Below are positions 16,651-24,458 of a stretch of DNA of 38,334 nucleotides, piece after piece (within the stretch, counting starts at the first letter, position 1; each line of letters opens with the position of its first letter). Made by a program: the position numbers and the translations under genes. Under the pieces are notes generated by a model. The model did no database searches. It had not been told where the DNA came from and worked only from the letters and a program-made list of their open reading frames with translations. The DNA lies in contig NZ_CAKRAH010000022.1 in NCBI RefSeq assembly GCF_934294775.1, positions 1 to 38,334 on the forward strand, in the 5' to 3' direction. Source of the DNA: an uncultured Dorea sp. (GTDB taxonomy: Bacteria; Bacillota; Clostridia; Lachnospirales; Lachnospiraceae).

Positions 16651-18117
16651 ATGTTATACATAGGTGTAGATCTTGGAACATCAGCAGTAAAACTTCTGGT
16701 GATGGATGAAACCGGAGATATCAAAAAGATTGTATCAAAAGAATATCCACTCTTTTTCCCGCATCCGGGATGGTCAGAGCAAAAACCTGAGGACTGGTTT
16801 GAAAAGTCCATAGAAGGAATTAAAGAGCTGACCGCAGAATGTGACAAATCACAGGTTGCAGGTATTAGCTTTGGCGGACAGATGCATGGACTGGTAGCAC
16901 TTGATAAGAACGATCAGGTGATCCGTCCGGCAATCCTCTGGAATGATGGCAGAACAGGTGAAGAGACAAACTATCTGAATGAAGTAATCGGAAAAGATAA
17001 ATTATCAGAGTATACAGCCAATATTGCATTTGCAGGATTTACAGCACCAAAGATCCTGTGGATGAAAAAGCATGAGCCAGAAAATTTTGCAAAGATTGCA
17101 AAGATCATGCTTCCAAAAGATTATCTGGCATACAAGCTTTCTGGATCATTCTGCACGGATGTATCCGATGCTTCCGGAATGCTTCTTATGGATGTCAAGA
17201 ACCGCTGCTGGTCAAAAGAAATGATGGATATCTGCGGCATTACAGAAGAGATGCTTCCAAAACTTTATGAAAGCTATGAAGTAGTAGGAACATTAAAAAA
17301 AGAAATTGCAGATGAACTTGGCTTTTCCGAAAAAGTAAAAGTAATCGCCGGAGCAGGGGACAATGCGGCAGCAGCTGTGGGAACTGGAACCGTAGGAGAT
17401 GGAATGTGTAACATTTCTCTTGGAACATCCGGAACGATCTTTATCTCCAGCAACAAGTTCGGTGTAGATGAGAATAATGCATTACATTCATTTGCCCATG
17501 CAGACGGACATTATCATCTGATGGGATGTATGTTAAGTGCGGCATCCTGCAATAAGTGGTGGAATGAAGAAATCCTGAAGACCAAAGACTTTGCAGCAGA
17601 ACAGGCCGGTATTACAAAACTTGGAGAGAACAGAGTCTTCTACCTTCCATATCTGATGGGAGAAAGATCACCACATAATAACCCGGATGCAAGAGCGATG
17701 TTCATCGGAATGTCCATGGATACTACCCGTGAAGATATGACACAGGCAGTTCTGGAAGGTGTTACATTTGGACTTCGTGATTCACTGGAAGTTGCAAAGA
17801 GTCTTGGAATCAAGATTGAACGTACTAAGATCTGCGGCGGTGGGGCAAAGAGTCCGCTCTGGAAGAAAATGATTGCAAATATCATGAATCTGAAGGTGGA
17901 TGTCGTAGAGAACGAAGAAGGACCGGCACTTGGAGGTGCCATGCTGGCAGCAGTTGGATGCGGGGAATACCCGGATGTAGAGACAGCGGCGGCAAAGATT
18001 GTAAAAGTAATCGACACAGTAGAACCAGATCCGGAACTGACGGCAAAATACGAAGAACGTTACCAGCAGTTCAGAAAGATCTATCCGACTGTGAAATGTT
18101 TATATGAAACATGTTAA
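16651..18117 (+). CDS. xylB: Xylulokinase-type FGGY kinase
   Basis: This 488-aa FGGY-family kinase phosphorylates a ketopentose, in the standard case D-xylulose to D-xylulose 5-phosphate. The N-terminal ATP-binding GVDLGTSAVK, the HPGWSEQKPEDW segment, the substrate-binding SFGGQMHGLV with ILWNDGRT, and the C-terminal GAGDNAAAAVGTG with SLGTSGT and CGGGAKSPLWKK all match xylulokinases. The methionine-histidine pair in GQMHGL is typical of XylB. A ketose from the upstream isomerase would be its substrate. Related specificities such as D-ribulose or L-fuculose cannot be excluded. Confidence 0.83.
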   Translation: MLYIGVDLGTSAVKLLVMDETGDIKKIVSKEYPLFFPHPGWSEQKPEDWFEKSIEGIKELTAECDKSQVAGISFGGQMHGLVALDKNDQVIRPAILWNDGRTGEETNYLNEVIGKDKLSEYTANIAFAGFTAPKILWMKKHEPENFAKIAKIMLPKDYLAYKLSGSFCTDVSDASGMLLMDVKNRCWSKEMMDICGITEEMLPKLYESYEVVGTLKKEIADELGFSEKVKVIAGAGDNAAAAVGTGTVGDGMCNISLGTSGTIFISSNKFGVDENNALHSFAHADGHYHLMGCMLSAASCNKWWNEEILKTKDFAAEQAGITKLGENRVFYLPYLMGERSPHNNPDARAMFIGMSMDTTREDMTQAVLEGVTFGLRDSLEVAKSLGIKIERTKICGGGAKSPLWKKMIANIMNLKVDVVENEEGPALGGAMLAAVGCGEYPDVETAAAKIVKVIDTVEPDPELTAKYEERYQQFRKIYPTVKCLYETC

Positions 18118-18417
18118 TTATGGAAAGATAAATTGTGACAGGTGTCTTGCAGAAAGCATTTTTAAGACACGTTTTAAAACGTAATACAAAAATATGGATT
18201 TCTCTTTTAAGAAATATGGCAATATGATAGAATATCTTGAAGAGTGAAATCTTAGGTAAGAGGTATGAGATGTGTAATTCTCATACCTCTTTTTGAGGAT
18301 ACCAGTGGCAAAGGGGCTGGTTCGGAAAATATCTGGGATTGAGAAAATATACATCTGGAAGAATATGTGGATATTATTTTTCAGATGTAACAATGAAGAG
18401 TAGAGGAGGAACTAAAC
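18118..18417 (+). other. 300-bp leader before the UraA-like permease
   Basis: The region holds several self-complementary elements: GTGTCTT/AAGACAC (18142-18148 and 18164-18170), the perfect palindrome ACGTTTTAAAACGT (18169-18182), a terminator hairpin (18259-18294), and TACATCTG/CAGATGTA (18350-18357 and 18382-18389). TTGCAGAAAGCATTTTT at 18147-18163 recurs exactly at 19884-19900. A terminator inside a leader may mean attenuation of the permease or simply the delayed end of the kinase transcript. I recognise no known riboswitch. Confidence 0.5.
18259..18294 (+). terminator. Terminator or attenuator upstream of the permease
   Basis: AGAGGTATGAG (18259-18269) pairs perfectly with CTCATACCTCT (18280-18290), followed by a T run to 18294. 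It lies 142 bases after the kinase stop and 124 before the permease start. Confidence 0.85.
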
Positions 18418-19671
18418 ATGGAAAGTCATAAGATTATCCAGGTAGAAGAAAAAGTACCATTTAAACTGCTGCTTCCATTGAGTATCCAGCATATGTTTGC
18501 GATGTTTGGAGCATCTGTGCTGGTGCCATTTATCTTTGGAATCAATCCGGCGATCGTACTTTTTATGAATGGTGTGGGAACACTGATCTTTATCACGGTG
18601 ACAAAAGCAAAATCACCGGCATATCTTGGATCCAGTTTTGCATTTCTGGCACCGGCAGGCGTTGTAATCAGTAAGATGGGATATCAGTATGCACTGGGAG
18701 GATTCGTAGCAGTCGGATTCTGCGGATGTATCTTATCGTTTATCATTTACAAGTGTGGAACAAAATGGATTGATATCGTACTGCCACCTGCAGCGATGGG
18801 GCCGGTAGTTGCACTGATCGGACTGGAATTATCAAGCTCGGCTGCAAGCAATGCCGGACTTCTGGATGATAAGATCGATTCGAAAAATGTAATTGTATTT
18901 GCAGTAACACTGGGGGTTGCAGTATTTGGAAATATTTTATTCCGCGGATTTTTATCGGTTATTCCGATCTTGATTGCGGTCATCGCAGGGTATCTGACAG
19001 CGCTTGCATGTGGAATCCTGGATTTTACACAGGTAATGGAAGCATCGTGGTTTGCGGTTCCGAATTTCCAGTCACCAAAGTTTGATATCGGAGCGATTAT
19101 GATGATCCTGCCGGTACTGCTGGTTATTACATCGGAGCATATCGGACATCAGGTGGTAACCAGTAAAATTGTAGGAAGAAATCTTTTGTCTGATCCGGGA
19201 CTTCACAGATCTCTGTTCGGAGATAACTTTTCGACCATGGTATCCGGCCTGATCGGATCTGTGCCAACGACTACATATGGAGAAAATATCGGGGTTATGG
19301 CAGTGACGAAGGTTTACAGTGTGCGTGTCATCGGAGGAGCTGCGGTTCTTTCTATCATATGCTCATTTGTTGGCAAACTGTCGATGATGATCCAGACAAT
19401 TCCAGGACCGGTTATCGGAGGAATCTCATTCCTTCTGTATGGTATGATCGGTGCATCGGGACTTCGTATTCTGGTTGATTCACAGGTAGATTACGGAAGA
19501 TCCAGAAACCTGATGCTGACATCCATCGTGTTCGTAACAGGTCTTTCCGGAATCTCTGTAAATATCGGAACCGTATCTTTAACCGGAATGGTGCTGGCAT
19601 GTGTAGTTGCGATGATCCTGAGTCTGATCTTCTACATATTAGATAAGCTGAAGCTTACGAATGATCAATAG
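18418..19671 (+). CDS. uraA: NCS2-family nucleobase permease, UraA-like
   Basis: This 417-aa protein with about 14 membrane segments belongs to the nucleobase/ascorbate family and should import uracil with protons. UraA hallmarks are visible: the SIQHMFAMFGA helix, the substrate-helix Glu in TSEHIGHQVV, and the second functional Glu in TTTYGENIGVMAVTKVYS. These residues are those of uracil permeases, not of xanthine permeases. No pyrimidine genes are nearby; surrounding genes are for sugars, so it may serve nucleoside-derived pentose use or be an independent unit with its own leader and terminator. GGAGG precedes ATG 18418. Confidence 0.88.
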   Translation: MESHKIIQVEEKVPFKLLLPLSIQHMFAMFGASVLVPFIFGINPAIVLFMNGVGTLIFITVTKAKSPAYLGSSFAFLAPAGVVISKMGYQYALGGFVAVGFCGCILSFIIYKCGTKWIDIVLPPAAMGPVVALIGLELSSSAASNAGLLDDKIDSKNVIVFAVTLGVAVFGNILFRGFLSVIPILIAVIAGYLTALACGILDFTQVMEASWFAVPNFQSPKFDIGAIMMILPVLLVITSEHIGHQVVTSKIVGRNLLSDPGLHRSLFGDNFSTMVSGLIGSVPTTTYGENIGVMAVTKVYSVRVIGGAAVLSIICSFVGKLSMMIQTIPGPVIGGISFLLYGMIGASGLRILVDSQVDYGRSRNLMLTSIVFVTGLSGISVNIGTVSLTGMVLACVVAMILSLIFYILDKLKLTNDQ

Positions 19672-19773
19672 GTATAAGCGTTGAAGAATTGCGGAAATGC
19701 ATAGCAATGGAGCAATCTGAGGACATCAGTGAGCGGTAAAATACACGTTGCTGCTGATATCACTCTATATAAT

Positions 19774-19820
19774 AAAAATGTCTGTTTTTGTATATGTGAC
19801 ATACAGGACAGACATTTTTT
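19774..19820 (+). terminator. Terminator of the permease gene
   Basis: AAAAATGTCTG (19774-19784) pairs with CAGACATTTTT (19809-19819). A smaller TGTAT/ATACA hairpin forms within the loop, and a T run ends at 19820. The stretch from 19672 to 19773 shows nothing further. Confidence 0.85.
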
Positions 19821-19829
19821 GTTGTCTTG

Positions 19830-19911
19830 GAGAGTGTTTGAAAAATATTCCTGTAATTTACATGCTCCACTTTGCAGAAGATTTTGCAGAAAGCATTTTT
19901 CATACACACTC
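19830..19911. repeat. 82-bp element with 17-base imperfect inverted ends
   Basis: Positions 19830-19846 and 19895-19911 pair at 15 of 17 positions. The 48-base centre carries the direct repeat TTTGCAGAA (19871-19879 and 19883-19891). The central-to-right 17 bases at 19884-19900 recur exactly in the leader at 18147-18163. The shape is that of a small non-autonomous insertion or a structured RNA; I do not recognise a family. Confidence 0.5.
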
Positions 19912-19922
19912 TTGTATTTATC

Positions 19923-19951
19923 TTGAGAAAATATTGGTATTCTGGTATAAT
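19923..19951 (+). promoter_or_regulatory. Promoter of the GntR/LacI-type regulator
   Basis: TTGAGA (19923-19928) and a perfect TATAAT (19946-19951) are 17 bases apart, 38 bases before the regulator start. This is one of the best promoters in the window. Confidence 0.75.
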
Positions 19952-19959
19952 ACCAATAT
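19931..19959 (+). promoter_or_regulatory. Probable autoregulatory operator over the promoter
   Basis: ATATTGGTAT (19931-19940) and ATACCAATAT (19950-19959) form a perfect 10-bp inverted repeat with a 9-base spacer that covers the spacer and the -10. A dimeric repressor bound here would block the polymerase. The adjacent regulator gene makes autoregulation the simplest reading. Confidence 0.65.
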
Positions 19960-19989
19960 AGAAAAACATATATAAATGAGGACTTGAAT

Positions 19990-21042
19990 ATGGGAAATGA
20001 AATGAACGAACTCAGATACCTGGATTTAAAAAATACATTATGTGAAAAGATCTATGAAGGAGTCTATAAAGACGGTGAAAAGATTCCATCCGAGCGTCAG
20101 TTATCAACAGATTATGACGTGAGCCGTATTACGGTCCGTAAGACACTGGAGCTTATGGAGAAAGAAAATCTGATCGTACGTGAAGTGGGAAATGGAACAC
20201 GTGTAACACTGAAAAATTATGGCAACGATAATCCACTGGATGTGGTTGCACTTACTGCACCGTCAAGGAATCCATTCTTCGCAAAATTTATTGCCGAATT
20301 CCAGAAACAGGCATGGAAAAAAGATACATTACTCTTATATGTGGAGGTCCCGGAACGGACTTCGGTGGAAGACTGCCTGTACCGCCTCTATACGAGAAAT
20401 ATCAGAAATGTTGTTATCTGGCAGGACGACCAGGCAATCGACAGGGAGAAGCTTTTAAGACTCAGGAGTATCGGTATGAATCTGGTATTCTTTGATGCAG
20501 ATGATGCGCTTCCATATGCAGATGCGGTATTCCTTGATAATGCGGCAGCAGTCAGGGAGCTGGTAGAAAGTACAGAATTTCCAGATTCGGAATATCTGTA
20601 CGTTGGATGGGACAATAGAAGCATCGGAAATGTCAGAAAAAGAGAAGAAGCATTTATTGAAAATTGTCCGGAAGGAAAAGTAGTAAGGATTCCGTGGCGC
20701 AGAGACCGCAAGATAGATGAAGCTTCGATGGAACGCGTCAAAGAGAAAATCGTCAGGATGCCATCGGGGATGATCGTATGTGGAGCAGGGGAGATTGCGC
20801 AGAGGATTGCAGAGACCTTATGGGGAACAGAAGAACAAAAGGAAGATTATGTGATAGGAAGTATCGATGATTTTGATGGTTCAGAGCGCTATCCGGTAAT
20901 AATATACGTGCAGGATCTTAAGGAATCTGCGAAGAAAATATACCAGAGACTGGAAGAACAGTCCGAACTTGGAAGCGGGTGGAAGGCAGAAAGTTATCAG
21001 ATACGTGGCATATTAAAAGAAAAGAATAAAAAGAAAGGATAA
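19990..21042 (+). CDS. GntR-type regulator with LacI-like sugar-sensing domain
   Basis: This 350-aa repressor has an N-terminal GntR winged helix (about residues 5-75: GEKIPSERQLS, VSRITVRKTLELM, VREVGNGTRV) joined to a C-terminal periplasmic-binding-protein-like domain (about 80-345). That is the arrangement of AraR, the arabinose repressor of Bacillus. The effector should be a free sugar or polyol. ATG 19990, with GAGGA 7 bases upstream, is preferred to TTG 19984; ATG 19999 is a further option. Genes for an aldo/keto reductase and a polyol dehydrogenase follow and are probable targets, together with its own promoter. Confidence 0.85.
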   Translation: MGNEMNELRYLDLKNTLCEKIYEGVYKDGEKIPSERQLSTDYDVSRITVRKTLELMEKENLIVREVGNGTRVTLKNYGNDNPLDVVALTAPSRNPFFAKFIAEFQKQAWKKDTLLLYVEVPERTSVEDCLYRLYTRNIRNVVIWQDDQAIDREKLLRLRSIGMNLVFFDADDALPYADAVFLDNAAAVRELVESTEFPDSEYLYVGWDNRSIGNVRKREEAFIENCPEGKVVRIPWRRDRKIDEASMERVKEKIVRMPSGMIVCGAGEIAQRIAETLWGTEEQKEDYVIGSIDDFDGSERYPVIIYVQDLKESAKKIYQRLEEQSELGSGWKAESYQIRGILKEKNKKKG

Positions 21043-21095
21043 CGGATAACAAAAACATTCATAAAAAAATGCAAGAAATATAAGGAGGCTATGCA

Positions 21096-22106
21096 ATGGA
21101 AAAAGTAGAACCGGCATTAGTGCCACAAAGGAAACTAAGTAACGGTATGGTGATACCGGGAATCGGCATGGGGACATTTGGAAATGACAGATTTTCGGCA
21201 GAGCAGACAGCTGATGCAGTGTATGGAGCAATCCAGGCGGGCTACCGTCTGTTCGACTGTGCGGCAGCGTATGGCAATGAAAAAGATATCGGAAAAGTCT
21301 TCGAAAAAGCATTTGCCAATGGAATTGTACAGAGACAGAATCTGACGATCATGACAAAAGTATGGAATGACATGCATGGAAAAGGTGATGTACTGGTGGC
21401 ATGTGCGACCAGTTTAAGAGACCTCAGACTGGATTATCTGGACATCTATATGGTACACTGGCCGTTTCCGAATTACCACGCACCGGGAGCACATCTGGAA
21501 GGACGTAACCCAGATGCCGTTCCATTTTCAGTGGATGAGTATATGAGGACCTGGAGACAGATGGAGCGTCTGGTAGATATGGGACTTGTAAAAAGTATCG
21601 GGATGTCTAATATGACGATCACAAAGCTTGAACAGGTACTGCCACTTTGCAGGATCAAACCGACGGTATTGGAAGTAGAAATCAACCCGACTTTCCAGCA
21701 GCCAAAATTATTCGAATACTGTAAAGCACATGATATTCTTCCGATTGCATTCAGTCCGATGGGATCACCATGCAGACCGGAACGTGATACAGAAGAAGGG
21801 GATGTCGTGACATTTGAGATGCCGGAGCTTCGGAAAATCGCGAAAGCACACAATTGTCATCAGGCACTGATCTGTATGAAGTGGGCTGTACAAAGAGGAC
21901 ATGTGCCGATTCCATTTTCCATATATGAAAATGAATATGTAGGAAATCTTAGAACCGTAACCGAAGATTTCCTGACAGAGGAAGAGATGGAAACATTAAG
22001 AAAAGCAGACCGGAACGCAAGACTGATCAAAGGAAAAGTGTTCCTGTGGGAGAGTGCAAAAGACTGGAGAGATATCTGGGACGGGGAAGACGAAGAAAAT
22101 AACTGA
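21096..22106 (+). CDS. Aldo/keto reductase
   Basis: This 336-aa (alpha/beta)8-barrel oxidoreductase uses NAD(P)H to reduce aldehydes or aldoses. The catalytic tetrad is complete: D54, Y59 (FDCAAAYGNE), K88 (MTKVW) and H121 (VHWPF). GMSNMTITKLEQVL and AFSPMGSP are typical of the family, and an insertion after H121 is longer than in small AKRs. AAGGAGG precedes ATG 21096. Its position between a sugar-sensing repressor and a sorbitol-type dehydrogenase suggests aldose-to-polyol conversion, which the next enzyme could oxidise to a ketose. This pairing is inference. Confidence 0.87.
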   Translation: MEKVEPALVPQRKLSNGMVIPGIGMGTFGNDRFSAEQTADAVYGAIQAGYRLFDCAAAYGNEKDIGKVFEKAFANGIVQRQNLTIMTKVWNDMHGKGDVLVACATSLRDLRLDYLDIYMVHWPFPNYHAPGAHLEGRNPDAVPFSVDEYMRTWRQMERLVDMGLVKSIGMSNMTITKLEQVLPLCRIKPTVLEVEINPTFQQPKLFEYCKAHDILPIAFSPMGSPCRPERDTEEGDVVTFEMPELRKIAKAHNCHQALICMKWAVQRGHVPIPFSIYENEYVGNLRTVTEDFLTEEEMETLRKADRNARLIKGKVFLWESAKDWRDIWDGEDEENN

Positions 22107-22166
22107 TGGCAGATATTTTATGCGGGAAAATACCGGTAATAGAATGAATGAAACTAGAATTTTATC

Positions 22167-22195
22167 TTGACAATCGAACCTGTCTGGATGATAAT
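22167..22195 (+). promoter_or_regulatory. Strong promoter for the polyol dehydrogenase gene
   Basis: A perfect TTGACA (22167-22172) and GATAAT (22190-22195; 5 of 6) are separated by 17 bases. The promoter lies about 50 bases before ATG 22244, so this gene can be expressed independently of the aldo/keto reductase. Confidence 0.75.
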
Positions 22196-22243
22196 ATAAG
22201 TACATTATTAAAATATTTAATAAAGTCTAGGAGGAACGTTTTC

Positions 22244-23305
22244 ATGGATGGAAAAATGAAAGTTGCAGTGATGAACGGAATTGGGGAAATGGGATTTGAA
22301 GAGCGTGATATCCCAACACCAAAGGCAGACGAAGTATTAGTAAAACTGGATTATGTTGGAATCTGTGGTTCCGATCTTCACTATTATGAGACAGGAGCAA
22401 TCGGAGATTATGTAGTAAAACCACCATTTGTACTGGGACATGAACCAGGCGGTGTGGTTGTTGAAGTAGGAGAAGATGTAAAGCATCTGAAAGTAGGGGA
22501 CAGAGTAGCACTGGAGCCAGGAAAAACCTGTGGACACTGCGAATTCTGTCGTGAAGGAAAATATAATCTGTGTCCGGACGTTGTATTCTTCGCAACACCA
22601 CCGGTTGATGGTGTATTCCAGGAATATGTAGCACACGAAGCAGGACTTTGCTTCAAACTTCCTGACAATGTAAGTACATTAGAGGGAGCACTGATCGAGC
22701 CTCTGGCCGTTGGATTCCATGCAGCAATCCAGGGAGATGCACATCTTGGACAGAAAGCAGTTGTCATGGGAGCCGGATGTATCGGTCTGGTATCTATGAT
22801 GGCATTAAAAGCAAGAGGAGTATCTGAGGTATACGTTGTGGATATCATGGACAAACGTCTGGAAAAAGCAATGGAACTTGGTGCAACCGGTGTGATCAAC
22901 GGAGCAAAAGAAGATGTAATTGCAAAAGTAAAACAGCTGACCGGCGGTATGGGAACTGACATCGTCATCGAGACAGCAGGTACACAGATCACAACATCAC
23001 AGGCTATACATATTGCAAAGAAAGGCTCTACAATTGTATTGGTTGGATATAGTAAGACAGGTGAACTTACACTTCCAGTGAGCCTTGCTCTGGATAAAGA
23101 ACTGACATTTAAGACAGTATTCCGTTACCGTCACATTTATCCGCTTGCAATTGATGCAGTTGCTTCTGGAAAAGTGAACTTAAAGGGAATCGTTACAGAC
23201 ATCTTCCCATTAGATGAAGCACAGAAAGCTATGGATTACAGCGTCAATAATAAAGCTGATATTGTAAAAGCCGTGATTCAGATCAATCCGGATGCGGAAG
23301 CATAA
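22244..23305 (+). CDS. Zinc-dependent polyol dehydrogenase, sorbitol/xylitol type
   Basis: This 353-aa medium-chain dehydrogenase oxidises a polyol at C2 to a ketose with NAD. Catalytic zinc ligands are C41 (GICGSD), H66 and E67 (LGHEPGG), with E152 (LIEPLAV). The structural zinc site is C96, C99, C102 and C110. The Rossmann motif GAGCIGL is followed by D200 at the strand end, which favours NAD over NADP. The HYYETG segment is typical of sorbitol and xylitol dehydrogenases. ATG 22244 with AGGAGG 9 bases upstream is chosen; the open frame back to 22148 runs through the promoter. A strong terminator follows. Confidence 0.88.
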   Translation: MDGKMKVAVMNGIGEMGFEERDIPTPKADEVLVKLDYVGICGSDLHYYETGAIGDYVVKPPFVLGHEPGGVVVEVGEDVKHLKVGDRVALEPGKTCGHCEFCREGKYNLCPDVVFFATPPVDGVFQEYVAHEAGLCFKLPDNVSTLEGALIEPLAVGFHAAIQGDAHLGQKAVVMGAGCIGLVSMMALKARGVSEVYVVDIMDKRLEKAMELGATGVINGAKEDVIAKVKQLTGGMGTDIVIETAGTQITTSQAIHIAKKGSTIVLVGYSKTGELTLPVSLALDKELTFKTVFRYRHIYPLAIDAVASGKVNLKGIVTDIFPLDEAQKAMDYSVNNKADIVKAVIQINPDAEA

Positions 23306-23376
23306 GAAACGGAAAAACAAGAATTAATCCTGCAATAAAAGAACGGAAAAAGTTAAGAAAGAAAATAATATAAAAA

Positions 23377-23421
23377 CAGAAAAAACCACACAATACTATT
23401 GACATTGTGTGGTTTTTTCTG
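23377..23421. terminator. Strong bidirectional-type terminator
   Basis: Two perfect 18-base arms (23377-23394 and 23404-23421) enclose a 9-base loop. The core is ACCACACAAT/ATTGTGTGGT with six A and six T on the outer sides, so it can work on either strand. It separates the polyol dehydrogenase from the DeoR unit. Confidence 0.9.
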
Positions 23422-23440
23422 TATTATTCAACTTGAAAAC

Positions 23441-23490
23441 AACAAAAAACAAGATAAAACAAGATAAAACAAAGAAAAACAAAGTTTTAA
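23441..23490 (+). promoter_or_regulatory. Helically phased 10-bp repeat array, probable DeoR operator
   Basis: Five consecutive 10-base blocks begin with AA; two are identical (AAGATAAAAC at 23451 and 23461), one differs slightly (AAAGAAAAAC at 23471), and AACAAAAAAC (23441) and AAAGTTTTAA (23481) flank them. The AC step recurs every 10 bases, close to one helical turn. DeoR-family repressors bind direct repeats of A-rich motifs, and phased A-tracts also bend DNA. It lies upstream of the predicted promoter and the DeoR gene. Confidence 0.6.
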
Positions 23491-23530
23491 CAAACAAAAA
23501 ACCACAAGATAGAAGCTGTGAAAAGCTGGT

Positions 23531-23559
23531 GTAACAGGAAAAATATGCAGTATTATAAA
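23531..23559 (+). promoter_or_regulatory. Predicted promoter of the DeoR-aldolase operon
   Basis: GTAACA (23531-23536) and TATAAA (23554-23559) are 17 bases apart and lie about 70 bases before the DeoR start. The -35 matches only 4 of 6. The rest of the 322-bp gap is the terminator and repeat array listed separately. Confidence 0.45.
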
Positions 23560-23627
23560 ATGAAACAAAAGTGCAGAAAGTAAGCATCAGATAATAAGAT
23601 GGGAAGGAGGAGCGAGATTCAAAAGGT

Positions 23628-24395
23628 ATGATAGCAATAGAAAGACGAAACGGCATATTAGAAAAACTTCAGGAAGATAAAAAAGTTGTTGTTGCAGAAC
23701 TCAGCCAGTTATATAAGGTATCCGAAGAGACGATAAGAAGAGATCTGGAACGTCTCGAAAAAGAAGGATTATGTACCAAGAGCTACGGTGGAGCAGTGAT
23801 CAACGAGAACAACAATATGGAGATGCCGTTCAATGTCAGAAAGAAAAGTAACGCATCAGGAAAGCAGAAAATCGCAGAACTGATCACAGGTATGGTAGAG
23901 GACGGCGAACACATTTTACTGGATGCAAGTACCACAGCTGTATATGTGGCAAAAGCGCTAAAGAATAAGAAAAATCTTACTATTATTACGAATTCCATCG
24001 AAGTGCTGATTGAAGTATCAGATATGGCTGACTGGAATGTAATCTCACTTGGAGGAAGCTTAAAAGAAGGATTCCTTGCAACCGTCGGAGCAGCAACAAT
24101 CGCAGGAGTGAAAGAATACAAAGTAGAAAAATCAATCGCATCCTGCAAAGCATTTGATCCGGAGGAAGGATTCTTTGATACCGGAGATGAGTTCGCAAGA
24201 ACAAAGCGGGCGATGATCGGGCGTGGAGAGACGAAGATCATGGCAATCGATTCTACCAAATTTGAAAAATCCGCATTTGCCAAAGTGATGGATACAGAAG
24301 ATGTGGATGTGATCATTACAGATCGGAAACCACAAAAAGCAGTATTAAAAGTCTGCGAAGAAAAGGGAATCAAATGTATGTACCCGGAAAAATAG
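23628..24395 (+). CDS. DeoR-family transcriptional repressor
   Basis: This 255-aa regulator has an N-terminal DeoR helix-turn-helix (MIAIERRNGILEKL, then VVVAELSQLYKVSEETIRRD, KEGLCTKSYGGAV) and a C-terminal isomerase-like effector domain (ILLDASTTAVYVAKAL, TIITNSIEV, LGGSLKEGF). Such proteins sense phosphorylated sugars and repress PTS, tagatose or fructose operons. Here it heads the operon with the aldolase, FGGY kinase, GatD-like and LacC-like genes. The ribosome binding site is unusual: GGAGG at 23606-23610 lies 17 bases before ATG 23628, and no in-frame start codon exists between them, so translation may be weak. Confidence 0.88.
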   Translation: MIAIERRNGILEKLQEDKKVVVAELSQLYKVSEETIRRDLERLEKEGLCTKSYGGAVINENNNMEMPFNVRKKSNASGKQKIAELITGMVEDGEHILLDASTTAVYVAKALKNKKNLTIITNSIEVLIEVSDMADWNVISLGGSLKEGFLATVGAATIAGVKEYKVEKSIASCKAFDPEEGFFDTGDEFARTKRAMIGRGETKIMAIDSTKFEKSAFAKVMDTEDVDVIITDRKPQKAVLKVCEEKGIKCMYPEK

Positions 24396-24458
24396 AAGAG
24401 TTTTTTCTATATTAATATGAACACTATAAAAGATTAAAAATTCAGGAGGATGAAAAAG

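Noticed and set aside
22148..22243. N-terminal extension of the polyol dehydrogenase
   Set aside because: It runs through a strong promoter (22167-22195) and precedes an ideal AGGAGG, and the family starts at ATG 22244.
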